This document shows, piece after piece, positions 13,141-23,246 of a DNA stretch of 64,000 bases. The translations under genes and the position numbers were made by a program. The notes beneath the pieces were generated by a model, which saw only the letters and a list, made by a program, of their open reading frames with translations, was not told the origin of the DNA and searched no databases. The DNA is from Protopterus annectens (lineage: Eukaryota > Chordata > Ceratodontiformes > Protopteridae): the NCBI RefSeq assembly GCF_019279795.1, contig NC_056738.1, positions 474,791,287 to 474,855,286 on the forward strand, given 5' to 3'. Positions within the stretch are counted from its first letter, which is position 1, and each line of letters starts with the position of its first letter.

Positions 13141-13481
13141 TAGGGTTACCACCTGTCCCACTTTGTGAGGGACAGTCCCTTTTTGGGCATTTGTGTTCTG
13201 ACCAAAAATAATAAAATGGCAAATGTCCTGAGATTGTAGGAAATAATTATGTCCCATATTTCATGTAACAGTTGCATAATTTAGTTATTTCTGTATGTAA
13301 AATACCTAAATGTTACAAGAAACAGAATAAGCAACTAAACTGTTACAAGAATAAGCTTTCATTTAGGCAAAAAAGTAAAGTTCTATTCTTTGTACTGACC
13401 ATGGGTATGTGTCGGCCTATAGAATCTGACGTGTGTTCCGAAAATGCCCCACTTTGGCCATTTGAAAAGGTGGCAACCCTA
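13141..13481 (+). mobile_element. hAT-type MITE, copy 2
   Basis: Same family as copy 1: starts TAGGGTTACCACC and ends GGTGGCAACCCTA. The flanking 8-mers are GACGTAAG (13133-13140) and GACATAAG (13482-13489), a duplication with one mismatch that fits CpG decay. Confidence 0.88.
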
Positions 13482-13632
13482 GACATAAGTGGACATGCAA
13501 GCGTGTATGCGCAACGGTAAGTGGCGGTGATTCAGCGGTATGGGAAATGTAAATAAGCATGTAGGTGTATATGCATGTGCATGTACAGACTGATATATTT
13601 ATATATATATGTATGTATGTATATTTGAAGAA

Positions 13633-14178
13633 TGAACATGGTCACAATATAGAAGTAATAACGAATGTGAAAGGAAACAGCAGCGAACCCACCTGTAATA
13701 TTTAGTGCTTTTATATCAGGTTGGCCACAGGTGAGCACACCTCTGTAACCCAACCACAGGTAGGACGATAAAAGTGGAATTAACTATGCCCCCGTGCTAA
13801 GTCTGACTTTCAACTAGGTACAGGGCAGTCTCGGTCCCCAGTCGGACAAGCCTAAACCCAGATGACCACATGAACACCCTGACAATCAAATACACGTATG
13901 TGCCAGGACTATAGGCTTTGGAGGTCTGAATATACTTTGAGTGAGTCAACATGCGGCACAGGTCCAGAGCAGTAGGGAATGGCACACGTGTAGTAGTGCA
14001 GTTTTCCCAACAGGAAAATGGATGCCTGCTGTGTTAGTGAAGTGTTGAGGCGTGCATTTGGGTAACTATGAACCATGGGTATACATATAAATGAAGCAGA
14101 ACACCAATAGTGTAGTGGTTAGAGCATCCGACTATCGAGCAGATGTTGCTGGTTCAACTGCAGCACACACCATTTATG
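13633..14178 (+). repeat. Duplicated 0.54-kb unit, first copy, ending in a tRNA-like promoter
   Basis: The segment from GAACATGG to the tRNA-like tail aligns throughout with 14999-15537. Its 3' part (14103-14170) has an A box (TAGTGTAGTGGTTAGAGCAT) and B box (GGTTCAACTGC), so a tRNA-derived SINE is part of the unit. A weaker third copy of the first 100 bases is visible near 18555-18660. Confidence 0.8.
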
Positions 14179-14340
14179 ATGCGTAATCCGTATATGAGCA
14201 TATCTTGCTAGTTTTATGCTGTATAATGATATAATACCAATGAAATCTGAACTGGGGTGACTTATCACAGTAAGAATGTAGAAGGATATTGCGTGACGTG
14301 AATCGGTGGTTAAATGGAAAACCGCAGCTGAAAAGTGTTG

Positions 14341-14522
14341 TACTCACCCTTTGTCCAATGGCCTTTGTTCCGCCCAGCAATACAATATACCGCGTCGGCC
14401 AGGCCTGATGCCAGGACCCTACACATCACAATCAATGTGATTTACCACTAAACCACGGCAGTTATACCTAAAGTCGATGTTATCACAAACATAGCAGACA
14501 GCACAGTCATTCAACAGTATGA
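14341..14522 (-). repeat. tRNA-like SINE (minus), paralogue of 18146-18328
   Basis: The plus strand shares CCAATGGCC, CAGGACCCT, ACCACGGCA and AGCACAGTCATTCAACAGTAT-like words with 18146-18328. On the minus strand GTGGTTTAGTGGTAAATCA resembles an A box and GGGTCCTGGCATC a decayed B box. Confidence 0.6.
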
Positions 14523-14561
14523 TTAAAGTAATTAAATCATATAGATGTGTATGCATGCGTA

Positions 14562-14661
<100 letters not shown>

Positions 14662-14663
14662 TA

Positions 14664-14990
14664 TAGGGTAACCACCTGTCCCACTTTGCGAGGGACAGTT
14701 CCTCTTTGGGCAGTTGTGTCCTGTAAAATTAGTGTCAAATGGCAGATGTTCTGAGATTTAATGAAACAATATGTCCTATATTTATGTAATAGTTGCATAA
14801 AACAGTTATTTTGTATCTGAAACACCTAAACGTCATAAGAAACTGAATAAGCAACTAAAATGCTACAAGAATAAGCTGTCAATTATGCATAAAAGTGAGG
14901 TTCTTTACTGTGGGTATGTGTCGGCCTGCAAAATCTTGTCGTTTGTACCAAATATGTCCCACTTTGGCCATTTGAAAGGGCAGCAACCAT
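14664..14990 (+). mobile_element. hAT-type MITE, copy 3
   Basis: Starts TAGGGTAACCACC and ends near CAGCAACCAT. The interior is clearly related to copies 1 and 2. Both flanks are TA-rich, so the target duplication cannot be judged. Confidence 0.8.
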
Positions 14991-14998
14991 ATATATAT

Positions 14999-15537
14999 TG
15001 AACATGGGAACAAGAAAGCATTCATAACGAATGTGAAGGAATATAGCAGCAGAACACCCGTATTATCTAGTGCTGACATATCAAGCTGGCCAGAGGTGGC
15101 CAAAATCCCTACGTCTCCAACCACAGGTAGGATGCTAACAGTGGGAGTAACCTTGTCCACATGCTAAATCTGACTTTCAAAGGGGTACAGGCCTGTCCCA
15201 GTCCCCAGTCAGCCAAACCTAAACCCACATGACCACATGAACACCCTGACAATCAAACACATGTATGCGCCAGGACTATAGGCTTTGGAGGTCTGAATAT
15301 ACTTAGAGTGAGATAACATACGGCATAGGTCCAGAGCAGTAGGGTATGGCGCATGTGTAGTAGTGTGGTTTTCCCAACAGGAAAATGGATGCCTGCTCTG
15401 TAAGTGAAGTGTTGAGGTGTGTGTTCAGGTAACTATAAACCGTGGGTATACATAAAAATGAAGCAGAACACCAATAGTGCATCCGCCTAACGAACAGGCA
15501 TTCACGGTTCAAGTTCGACTATAGCACATATCATTTT
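14999..15537 (+). repeat. Duplicated 0.54-kb unit, second copy
   Basis: Aligns with 13633-14178 at an offset of about 1.37 kb. In the tRNA-like tail the A-box part has been lost (CCAATAGTGCATCCG replaces the longer form) while the B box (GGTTCAAGTTC) remains, so this promoter is defective. Confidence 0.8.
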
Positions 15538-15782
15538 CCTTGTGGAATGAATGTCGCTCTGCTGTAAAGCTGACATTAAAACAAGTAAAAGTGAACGTGT
15601 TTATTGCATGGGACTATTAACCAGATCCCTTGAATCAAAGTGGTACTGTCATAATGAATAAGGCACAAGTAAGCACAAATAAGCGGTAGTAAATATATGT
15701 AATGCACAGTAAGCATAGGCAAGTGCGCCTGCACAGGTATAAACAGTGCCCAGCATAGGAAATGTATTTTTGTATGTACGGA

Positions 15783-15785
<3 letters not shown>

Positions 15786-15853
<68 letters not shown>

Positions 15854-15912
15854 CACAGCAAGATATGAATATACATGTATGCATACATATGCAGATATAT
15901 CTGTATATATTA

Positions 15913-15957
<45 letters not shown>
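15786..15957. repeat. Two (TA)n microsatellite tracts
   Basis: 15786-15849 and 15917-15956 are nearly pure TA, separated by GT/CA-interrupted sequence. Confidence 0.97.
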
Positions 15958-15959
<2 letters not shown>

Positions 15960-16988
15960 ACAGTAAATAGACACATGTATACACCTAGGATATGTTACAG
16001 CAATTATGGGTAACATATGTTCAGTCCGGGCATATGTTGGTGGGAGGTTCAATAAACAAACGTCTACCCCTCCACCCCACCCCAGCTTGGCTAGTTTGAC
16101 ATACAGACACGCAATAAAGGTAAGTACACCACTGTTTCCCAGACCACCGGCAGGAAACTACCAGTGGGAGAGAACTGCAAGGTCTACACTTGAAACATGG
16201 ACAGCGATGTCCCTTGTGGGATACCAATAATTTAGTGATTGGAGCCAGGCCCTGTAATGATTGATGCAACCAGGCTGTAGATGTACACAGACCAGTAGGT
16301 TGTGCAAGCCTGATAACACATGGGTTGACACAACATACGACATGTGTCCCAACACGGGGAGAGTGGGCAGTGTGTAGGGGTGTGTTTATACCCCACCTGC
16401 ACCCACAGTAAGGATGAGTGCTGTAGAGGAGTGGAGGGTAGGGGAACTATGTGTATGCGATTATGGGCCTAGGCGTGCAGGTGTTAGCTGGCAGAGCTGT
16501 ATTAGGACCACCCCATGGATGTAAGTAATTTTCCAATGTGGGTATAGCAGATGCCCATACCTCCCAAACCTTAAGAGCACATCCACTGGATAGTCTGTAA
16601 ACCCTTGGGGGAACACATAGGGACCGTATCATTGAACTGTCCCTGATTACCAGGGACATCCATGATTACGAATCAGAATATAACTCTGTCCCAACTATAC
16701 CCTTCTAGAACTAGTGATATTAGGAGGAAAGGTGGCAGAATACACATACATAATGACAACATGTAAGAGTCATAAACAGCATGTACTTTAGACAATGTGT
16801 ATGAATACATATGCTCTGGGTCTGTCAATGTGTCAGGTTAATAGCGCCAAACTTCTAAATGTGTCACTGAGGTTGTTATGCAGTGTCCCTGATTCAGTAT
16901 TCATTCTTCCCCATTCGTATGAGAGGTCTGCTAGTGAGAGAAAGTGCATATTCTGCCGACTACCTTAGAAAGATGATAGAATAATAGG
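15958..16988. other. Non-coding interior, no gene seen
   Basis: No long frame and no recognised repeat. The last eight bases, ATAATAGG, are the left target duplication of the next MITE. Confidence 0.4.
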
Positions 16989-17673
16989 GTTGGGGTTGCC
17001 ACCTGTCCACCTTTGTGAGGGACACTTCCCTTTGGGCAGTTGTTTCCAGCAAAATAATTGTAATTATGGCAAATGTCCTGTGATTTAGGACAAAAATTTC
17101 CTATATTGTCTATAGTAGTTGCATAAAACAATTATTTTCTATCTGAAACACCTAAATGTTATAAGAAACAGTATAGAGCAACTATAATGCTACAAGAATA
17201 ACCTTTTATTTAGGCAAAACAGTGAAGTACTCTCCTTTATACTGGCTGTGGGTATGTTTTGCCCTGCAAAATCTGACGCCTCTACATAAAGTTCCTATAG
17301 TGTTGCCTCCTTTTCAAATGCCCAAAGTGGGACATGTTCTGTAGAAATGTCAGATTTTCCATGACAAAACATACTTACAGCCATGCATAGTACAGAATTT
17401 TACTTATCTGTACAAATAAAAGCTTATTCTAGTAACATTTGAATTGCTTATGCTACTTCGCATAACATATAGAGGGTTCATATATAAAATAACTGTTTTA
17501 TGCAACTATTAAAGAAACATATGATATCATTTTGTCCAGTAATCTCAGGACATTTGCTATGTCTTGATTATTTTTGCAGGACACAACTGCCTAAAGAAAG
17601 ACTGTTCCTTGCAAAGTGGGACAGGAGTTAACCCTAAAGTCCCACTTTGGCCAATTGAAAAGGTGGCAAACCT
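16989..17673 (+). mobile_element. hAT-type MITE, copy 4, split by copy 5
   Basis: The left part runs to about 17296 and the right part resumes at about 17637 with CCCACTTTGGCC through GGTGGCAAACCT. ATAATAGG is repeated on both sides of the whole (16981-16988 and 17674-17681), an exact 8-base duplication. It is therefore one element interrupted by another of its own family. Confidence 0.85.
17298..17636 (-). mobile_element. hAT-type MITE, copy 5, nested in copy 4
   Basis: It lies in reverse orientation, starting TAGTGTTGCCTCC and ending TTAACCCTA. The candidate duplications AAGTTCCT and AAGTCCCA agree at 6 of 8 positions. Nesting gives a relative age: copy 5 inserted after copy 4. Confidence 0.8.
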
Positions 17674-17681
17674 ATAATAGG

Positions 17682-18339
17682 TATGCGGTAGCATTACTCG
17701 GCCAATGGGTGTGGCTCCCAAAACCCAATTACTTGTCTGTATTGAAGAGTCTCAGTGGGAGCAGGTTGTTTGAGAAACACACAAATATGATTAATTCACT
17801 GGACATGCCTCTGATTTCGTACAGTCGAACGTCATGCCGTCGCCTAATGGGCAGCCATTCCTGATACTGTAGTCATGTAGTCTGATGTAATAGGCATCAC
17901 AATGTAATATTGTTGTCCTCGCTCCCACCCAAAGGTGTGAGTGTCAGATGCAAGCACCAATGTCAGTGCATTTGCAAGTGTGGGAGCGAGTGTGTGTAAG
18001 CCTGTTTGGCTACCACTATGCGAGTATTGCACTGGTAAAGCAATGTAGAGGCAAAACGAGTGTAAGAAGCTGTAACCAGAGGTCAGCAGTGCTTAACACC
18101 ATGCAAGCCCACTCACACCGGCTCCCAACTGCTTTAATGTGCTTTACTCCCTCCATATCCAATGGCCTTGTTCTGCCCTGCAACCAAATAAATGTCCTCT
18201 GCAAGGCTCGGAACCAGGACCCTGCACACACAGCTAATATGAATTACAAATACGCCATGGCAGATATACAGACAATGGACAGTACCACAAACATATCATA
18301 CAGCGCAGTCATTCAACAGTATAGGAATGTATCCCATCA
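17682..18339. other. Non-coding interior including a second tRNA-like SINE piece
   Basis: 18146-18328 is the paralogue of 14341-14522. The rest shows nothing recognisable. Confidence 0.45.
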
Positions 18340-18518
18340 TGTAGGTTTACCCCGGGGGTCATCTCTGTGTCACTACTAGACAGAGGCACAGTAAACTAAA
18401 TCTATACTTTTGTACCATTACATGGGGTGGTGAAAGCCACATACACTATGGCTAGGCTTATAAATGCCCTAGGGCAGATAGCCTAGTACTAAACTATGAA
18501 ACTATGAAACTATGTATA
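18340..18518 (+). mobile_element. CR1 3'-end fragment (copy C)
   Basis: Contains the last codons of ORF2 (a decayed form of the TPGI...LLDRGT end), the conserved 3' untranslated region with the GCCCTAGGGC hairpin loop region, and a tail of three exact octamers, AAACTATG. It is a severely 5'-truncated insertion. Confidence 0.88.
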
Positions 18519-18784
18519 TGTGAGTGTTTATGTCCAGCATATAGGTACATACATATATAGAGATATATCAGGAACATACCATGTGGCAACAAAGCATTAC
18601 AAACTAATGAAACGGGAAACACCAGTGAAGCCTGTAGTATGAAGTGGTGTTGTTCTATGTGATCTCAAGACTCCCTCAGACAGACATGTGTCAGTCATGC
18701 ACGCAAATAGTTGTACATTGGCCGTATACATCACTCTGTGCAGTGCAACATCATCATCATGTTAACGGTAAATGGGGTAATCAT

Positions 18785-18979
18785 AGAGGGACCGGTAGTG
18801 TTGTATGTACAATGGGGTCATCCTCATCACGTGCACCTGGACCATTTATGAGTGATGTGCATACCAGGATCGTACGGCTGAGGGACAGGGCTGAGGATAA
18901 CAGGAGTATGTTGTGTTGCATATTACAAGGGTTACATATGTCCAATGGGCACATGTGTGAAATGGACAGCTATATATAG
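18785..18979 (+). other. Possible remnant of an accessory transposon protein
   Basis: A 65-codon stretch beginning MGSSSSRAPGPFMSDVH continues into an amphipathic helical segment (RIVRLRDRAEDNRSMLCC, then LHMSNGHMCEMDSY). A Ser/Pro linker followed by a leucine/methionine-rich helix is the usual look of the C-terminal part of the Myb/SANT-like protein that accompanies Harbinger transposases. No SANT domain was found upstream. CR1 copy D begins 4 bases after its stop. This is a resemblance in character only; it could be chance. Confidence 0.22.
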
Positions 18980-19085
18980 GGCAGTTCATAGGTTTATACT
19001 AGGCTATCTGCCCTAAGGCATTTATAAGCCTAGCCCAAAGTTTTGTGGCTTACGCCACCCCTTATGTTAAAAAATACTGTGCCCA

Positions 19086-21847
19086 TTAGTTTGTTGTGCC
19101 TCTGTCCAGCAGTGACACAGAGATGATTCCCGGGGTAAACCTACGATCTCCCATCCACCGGTCAAGATTTCCCTTGAACAGAGCCAGCGAGGTGGTCTGC
19201 CTCACATGGACCGGGATTTTATTCCACAGCATAGGGAGTCTGTGGGTGACAAATCTATCCCTCCAGCATGTCCTATTTATATCCGTGCTAAGGTTTAAGT
19301 CACTTGCTCTAGTGGATCTGGTAGATTTGGATTTTTTGAGGTGGAGCATGTCCATTAATTCTGGGTTGGACATGGCCTTGTATGACAGGCACAGGTCACC
19401 TCTGAGCAGACGGTATGCGACTGAATAGAGCTGGAGTTTCTTCCTTCTGGCAGCATATGACAGATTTTGGAGTCCCTTTATCCTTTTGGTGAGGATCTTT
19501 TGGGGTCTCTCCAATTGCTGCAGGTGTCGGGTGAGATACATCCCGAATGGGGCATTGTACTTGATCATTGGTCTGATAAGTGAAGAGTACAGGGGAACAA
19601 TGACGTCACTTGATCTGGATGTGAATCCCTTCATGATCAGGTGGGCAATGTAGAAGGTCTTTCTAACCACTTTAGCAATGTGTGTCAAAAGAAAGGCCAC
19701 TGTCAACCTGGGTCCCAGGTCCCTGATAACCTCTTCTGTGCTTAGTGGATTGCCACCTATATGGTAGCTTGGGGTTACCTTGTTTTCGGAAGGGTATGAC
19801 TATACATTTTTGGCATTTAATTCCAGGCCATGGCTCTGGCACCAGCTATCAGTTTCTGTGAGACCCCTCTGAAGGATATCTGTGTCCGATGTACTTTCCA
19901 CTATGGCGCCCAGTTTGCAGTCATCTGCAAACTTTGTCAGCCATAGTCCTCCTATGTTTGCCTGTACTTCTGAGAAGTAGATGCCGAACAACAGGAGGCC
20001 AAGGACTGAGCCCTGTGGGACACCACTTGTGACCGGCTTGGAGTCTGACATGGCGCCAGCAACTCTAACCCTGTAGGTTCTGTCCTTTAGCCAGTTTGTA
20101 ACCCATCTTGTGACATATGGGTTTACATTTAAGCTGGTAAGTTTCTCTATAATACCCGAGTGGGGTATTGTGTCGAAAGCTTTTGCAAGGTCAAGGTAGG
20201 CTGTATGGACTGCCTTTCCATCATCAATGGCCTTGGTGACTGTTTCGAAGAAGTCGACCAAGTTCAAAATGCATGATCTGCCCTTGACAAAGCCAAACTG
20301 GGTGGGGTCCAATGTCTGCAAGTCCCCTATGTCTTTGTTTATGAGTTCCATTATGATCCTCTGCATAGCTTTGCAGACCAGGCTTGTTAAGCTTATGGGA
20401 TGGTAATTACCAGGGTCCGTGAGGCACCGCCTTTGTGGAGTGGGAACACAGTTGCTGTGCACGCCACTCCTTGGGCACGTATCCTGTGGTAAGGCTAAGA
20501 TTAAACAGCTGCCTTATGCGGGTTTAGTTCCTCATTGAGTTAGTGTAGCACACAGCCGGGACACCATCCGGTCCCATTGATGCTGTGTTTTAGCTTTAGA
20601 GAGCAGCTTTCACCTGCGCATTTGAGATGTCTGGGAGGCTACACTCAGCTGGGATAGTTATCTCTCCTTTGGGGGTGAAGTTTGCACTGAACCTGTCTGC
20701 CAGTATGTTTGCAATGTCTGTGGGTTCAGTGATTTTTGTATCATTTTGGACTAATTCTGAGCATATCTGGGAGTTTCCACCCAGGTTTCTAACATAGCTG
20801 AAGAAGGCCTTATGATTGTCTTTGAATCTATGGCAATTTTCTCTCAAAGTTGGCCTTGGATGATTTTTATGAGTGCTCGTATTTTTACTAATAATGATCA
20901 AGGGTGTCTTCTTTTATGGATTTTGCTCTATCATGTAACAGCTTTCTCCTCTTATTGTAAAGTTTGTTTATGGCTGGGGTCCACTAAACTGGACGTTTGC
21001 CCTTGGTGGAAAGATTCTTGGTTTTATTAGGGATTGCCTGATCCATGCAGTCCTGGAGATGTTCAGAGAAGGCATTTGTAGGCTTCCACAGCTTGGGTTG
21101 TGGTTTCCACTGGCTGGGGCCTTGAAGGATACCACACCAGTCTTGAGTAGTGTGAAGTTTGCTTTAGAGAAGTTCTTGACTGTGGTCTTTTTGTTTGGGG
21201 TGGGGCGGATGTGGATTTCCAGTGAGATTAGTTTATGATCTGATCTCACCAATGAGGATATACTTCGGTGTGGAGCATTTTGTCCCCATGTTTGTGATGA
21301 TGAGATCTAGTATATTTTCTCCTCTTGTGGGAACGGTGACTAGTTGTTCCATGGCATTTGAATTTATGAACTCCAGGAACCTTTGGGCTAGAAAGTTGGG
21401 GCTTGAGTAATGTTCCCAGTCTATATTCGGGTAGTTGAAGTCACCCAATATAATGGTGTTTGGAGATACATTTATACCCTCCAGTGTCTTCAGGAAGGCT
21501 GTGTGGGGTTCCTGAGTTTGAGAGGGTGGCCTGTAGCATGCTACAAATTGTAGAGCTGATTTGCCTATGGTTAATTGCACCTGTATGGTTTCCGATGCTT
21601 CGTGCGTTGCCACCAACCTGGAGGTGTGGGTATCCTTGATGAATATGGATACACCCCCTCCTTTTGTGGTGTGGTCCGGGTTTTGGGGCCGGAACGCATG
21701 ATATGAGGTAAAACCTGATAGTGCCGGGGTGCTCTCAGGAGCCTTGAACCAGGTTTCAGTCACAGCACAGACATCGATGTTCTCCATACTGAGAAGGGCC
21801 TCGAGTGCATGCATTTTGAGATTTAGACTTCTGGCATTGAGCAGCAT
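19086..21847 (-). pseudogene. CR1 ORF2: endonuclease plus reverse transcriptase, several frameshifts
   Basis: The first Met (21847) is followed by LLNARSLNLKMHALEALL. Endonuclease motifs are CAVTETWFKAPES (catalytic Glu), GGGVSIFIKDT, VACYRPPSQT, IILGDFNYPNIDWEHY and VRSDHKLISLE near 21240. In the reverse transcriptase ISLTSLVCKAMQRIIMELI, QFGFVKGRSCILNLVDFFE, AYLDLAKAFDTIPHSG (catalytic Asp), VPQGSVLGLLLFGIYF and FADDCKLG (box at 19920-19931) are intact. The C-terminal part (RPMIKYNAPFGMYLTRHL, LERPQKILTKRI, WMGDRRFTPGI) ends at a stop at 19086-19088. Frame breaks lie near 21250, 20950, 20590-20470 and 19800-19710. Start choice: GKKLRV precedes the Met in frame, 29 bases after the ORF1 stop, so translation may depend on ORF1 readthrough or reinitiation. 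Confidence 0.9.
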
Positions 21848-21875
21848 TACCCTTAGTTTCTTCCCATTTTGTTTT

Positions 21876-22843
21876 CTAGGGTGGCAGGTTTAGAATTTGA
21901 GCCTTGCCTAAAAAGGCACTATGGGGTGGCAAGAGCCTTAGCCAATATCCGAATCCCAGGGGTGACAGGTGCAAGCCGTCCCTGGCGAAGCAGCGTGGCT
22001 TGTCAAGCATGTCATCCCAGGCAGACAGACACTGGATCCCCTTTGAATGACACCAGAAATTAAGCCAATTGTTAAAGCTGATCATCTTGTCTCTATGTTG
22101 TGGCATCATTCTTGGTGAAGGAAGGATACTGCTCAAGGTCAGGGTCATACCTGCCTGGGCTACATAATCAGAGAGCTCCTCTATGTCTCTTTTCATGTAG
22201 TCCAGGGAGGTATATCTCAGGTCGTTCACACCAGCATGGACAATGACTGTGTCATATTTGTACTTGTGGAGTGACCCGAGTGCTCGTGTTATGTGGCGGA
22301 TTCTAGCACCCGATAGGCAGCTTACTGTGACCCTCTCCTTGTTCAGCCTGGTGAGTGGGACGTCAGTGTGTCTGACTATGGAGTCACCTATAACAAGTAT
22401 GTTTGGTGTTGTATTTGGCCTTAAGGGCTGTGACTGCTTTGCACACTGATTTTGTGGTTTATGTGTTGCCTGTGGTGTGTCATGAGGTGGCAGTTGCTTG
22501 GGTGTCTGCTTTGGAGGCCTCTGCTGTTTAGGTAAATTTTGCTCAGAGCCTCCGAGTATGTCTTTGTGTGTTTATGTGTTTGATTCATTGTTGTGATAGC
22601 TTTATGTGAGACTGGTTTTGTGGTGTGTGTAGTTGCCTTCTCCTCCTGTCTGGTCTTGCCAGTCCTGAGTTGAGAGAGCTCAGCCTCCAGTTTGGCTAAA
22701 TATCTGCATCTCTCGCAAGTATTTGTGTTATGTGGGAGGAGGAGAGGGTTGTCTGTGTACATGAGGCAATTGTAACATTGCCTCAATATTCCCAGATTCA
22801 CCAACTGGACAGGAGAGGACACCAGCATCTGGCCCTTCGACAT
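21876..22843 (-). pseudogene. CR1 ORF1: zinc-finger-like plus SGNH-esterase protein, one frameshift
   Basis: CR1 ORF1 proteins accompany the LINE RNA, and many carry an SGNH/GDSL esterase domain. From Met at 22843 (MSKGQMLVSS) the N-terminus shows CYNC and CERC pairs about 18 residues apart, a likely zinc-binding knuckle. A Leu-rich segment (YLAKLEAELSQLRTGK) and a basic Thr/Gln/His linker follow. After a frame change near 22420-22450 comes the esterase: ILVIGDSIVRHTDVP (nucleophile Ser, 22380-22382), VHAGVNDLRY (block III Asn) and ARDGLHLSPLGFGYW (Asp and His of the triad, about 21967-21980). The stop is at 21876-21878. All three catalytic blocks survive. Confidence 0.88.
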
Positions 22844-23246
22844 GCTAGAGAAATTAAGAAGTTAGGGGTGTAACTGAATAAGAGAGGACTTAGTAAGGAA
22901 GTGGGTACACCTGGGGGGGGTTCGCTGGTGAGGGACTTTGTATAATACAGAAGTGCTTAACCTGAAAAGAAGATGCTTTTAAGACAAGTGCTGAGCTTTT
23001 TTCTTTGGAAAAAAAAAAAGCTTTTAAAACAAGTGCTGCGCTTTTAGTTAAGGGATATACTGTTTAGATTACTAGTAGAGCAGTTCTAAGGGAAAAAATG
23101 AAGAACAGACTTTATGGAGCCAGAAAAAGTTGAACCTTGTTAAACCAGCGCCCGATGCTGCTCTAGTGACAACTCCGCTAAATCGCTAAAGCACGCTAAA
23201 GTGCTTGATAGCAGGGCTGGAAAGAGCCAGGAATTGACCCAAACGC
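22844..23246 (-). promoter_or_regulatory. CR1 copy D leader between monomers and ORF1
   Basis: Contains two near copies of the word CAGCACTTGT followed by TTAAAAGC (22985-23040) and an A-run. The same CTCAGCACTTGT word marks the 5' side of copy E, so it belongs to the family leader. Confidence 0.55.

Noticed and set aside
14103..14170. Possible functional tRNA gene
   Set aside because: A and B boxes are good but the stems of a cloverleaf do not pair, and the sequence belongs to a duplicated SINE-like unit.
23144..23215. Second Harbinger-like terminus (CGCTAAAGCACGCTAAAGTGC) between CR1 ORF1 and its monomers
   Set aside because: The words resemble ends of some vertebrate MITEs, but no partner terminus or duplication was found and the segment fits within the CR1 leader.
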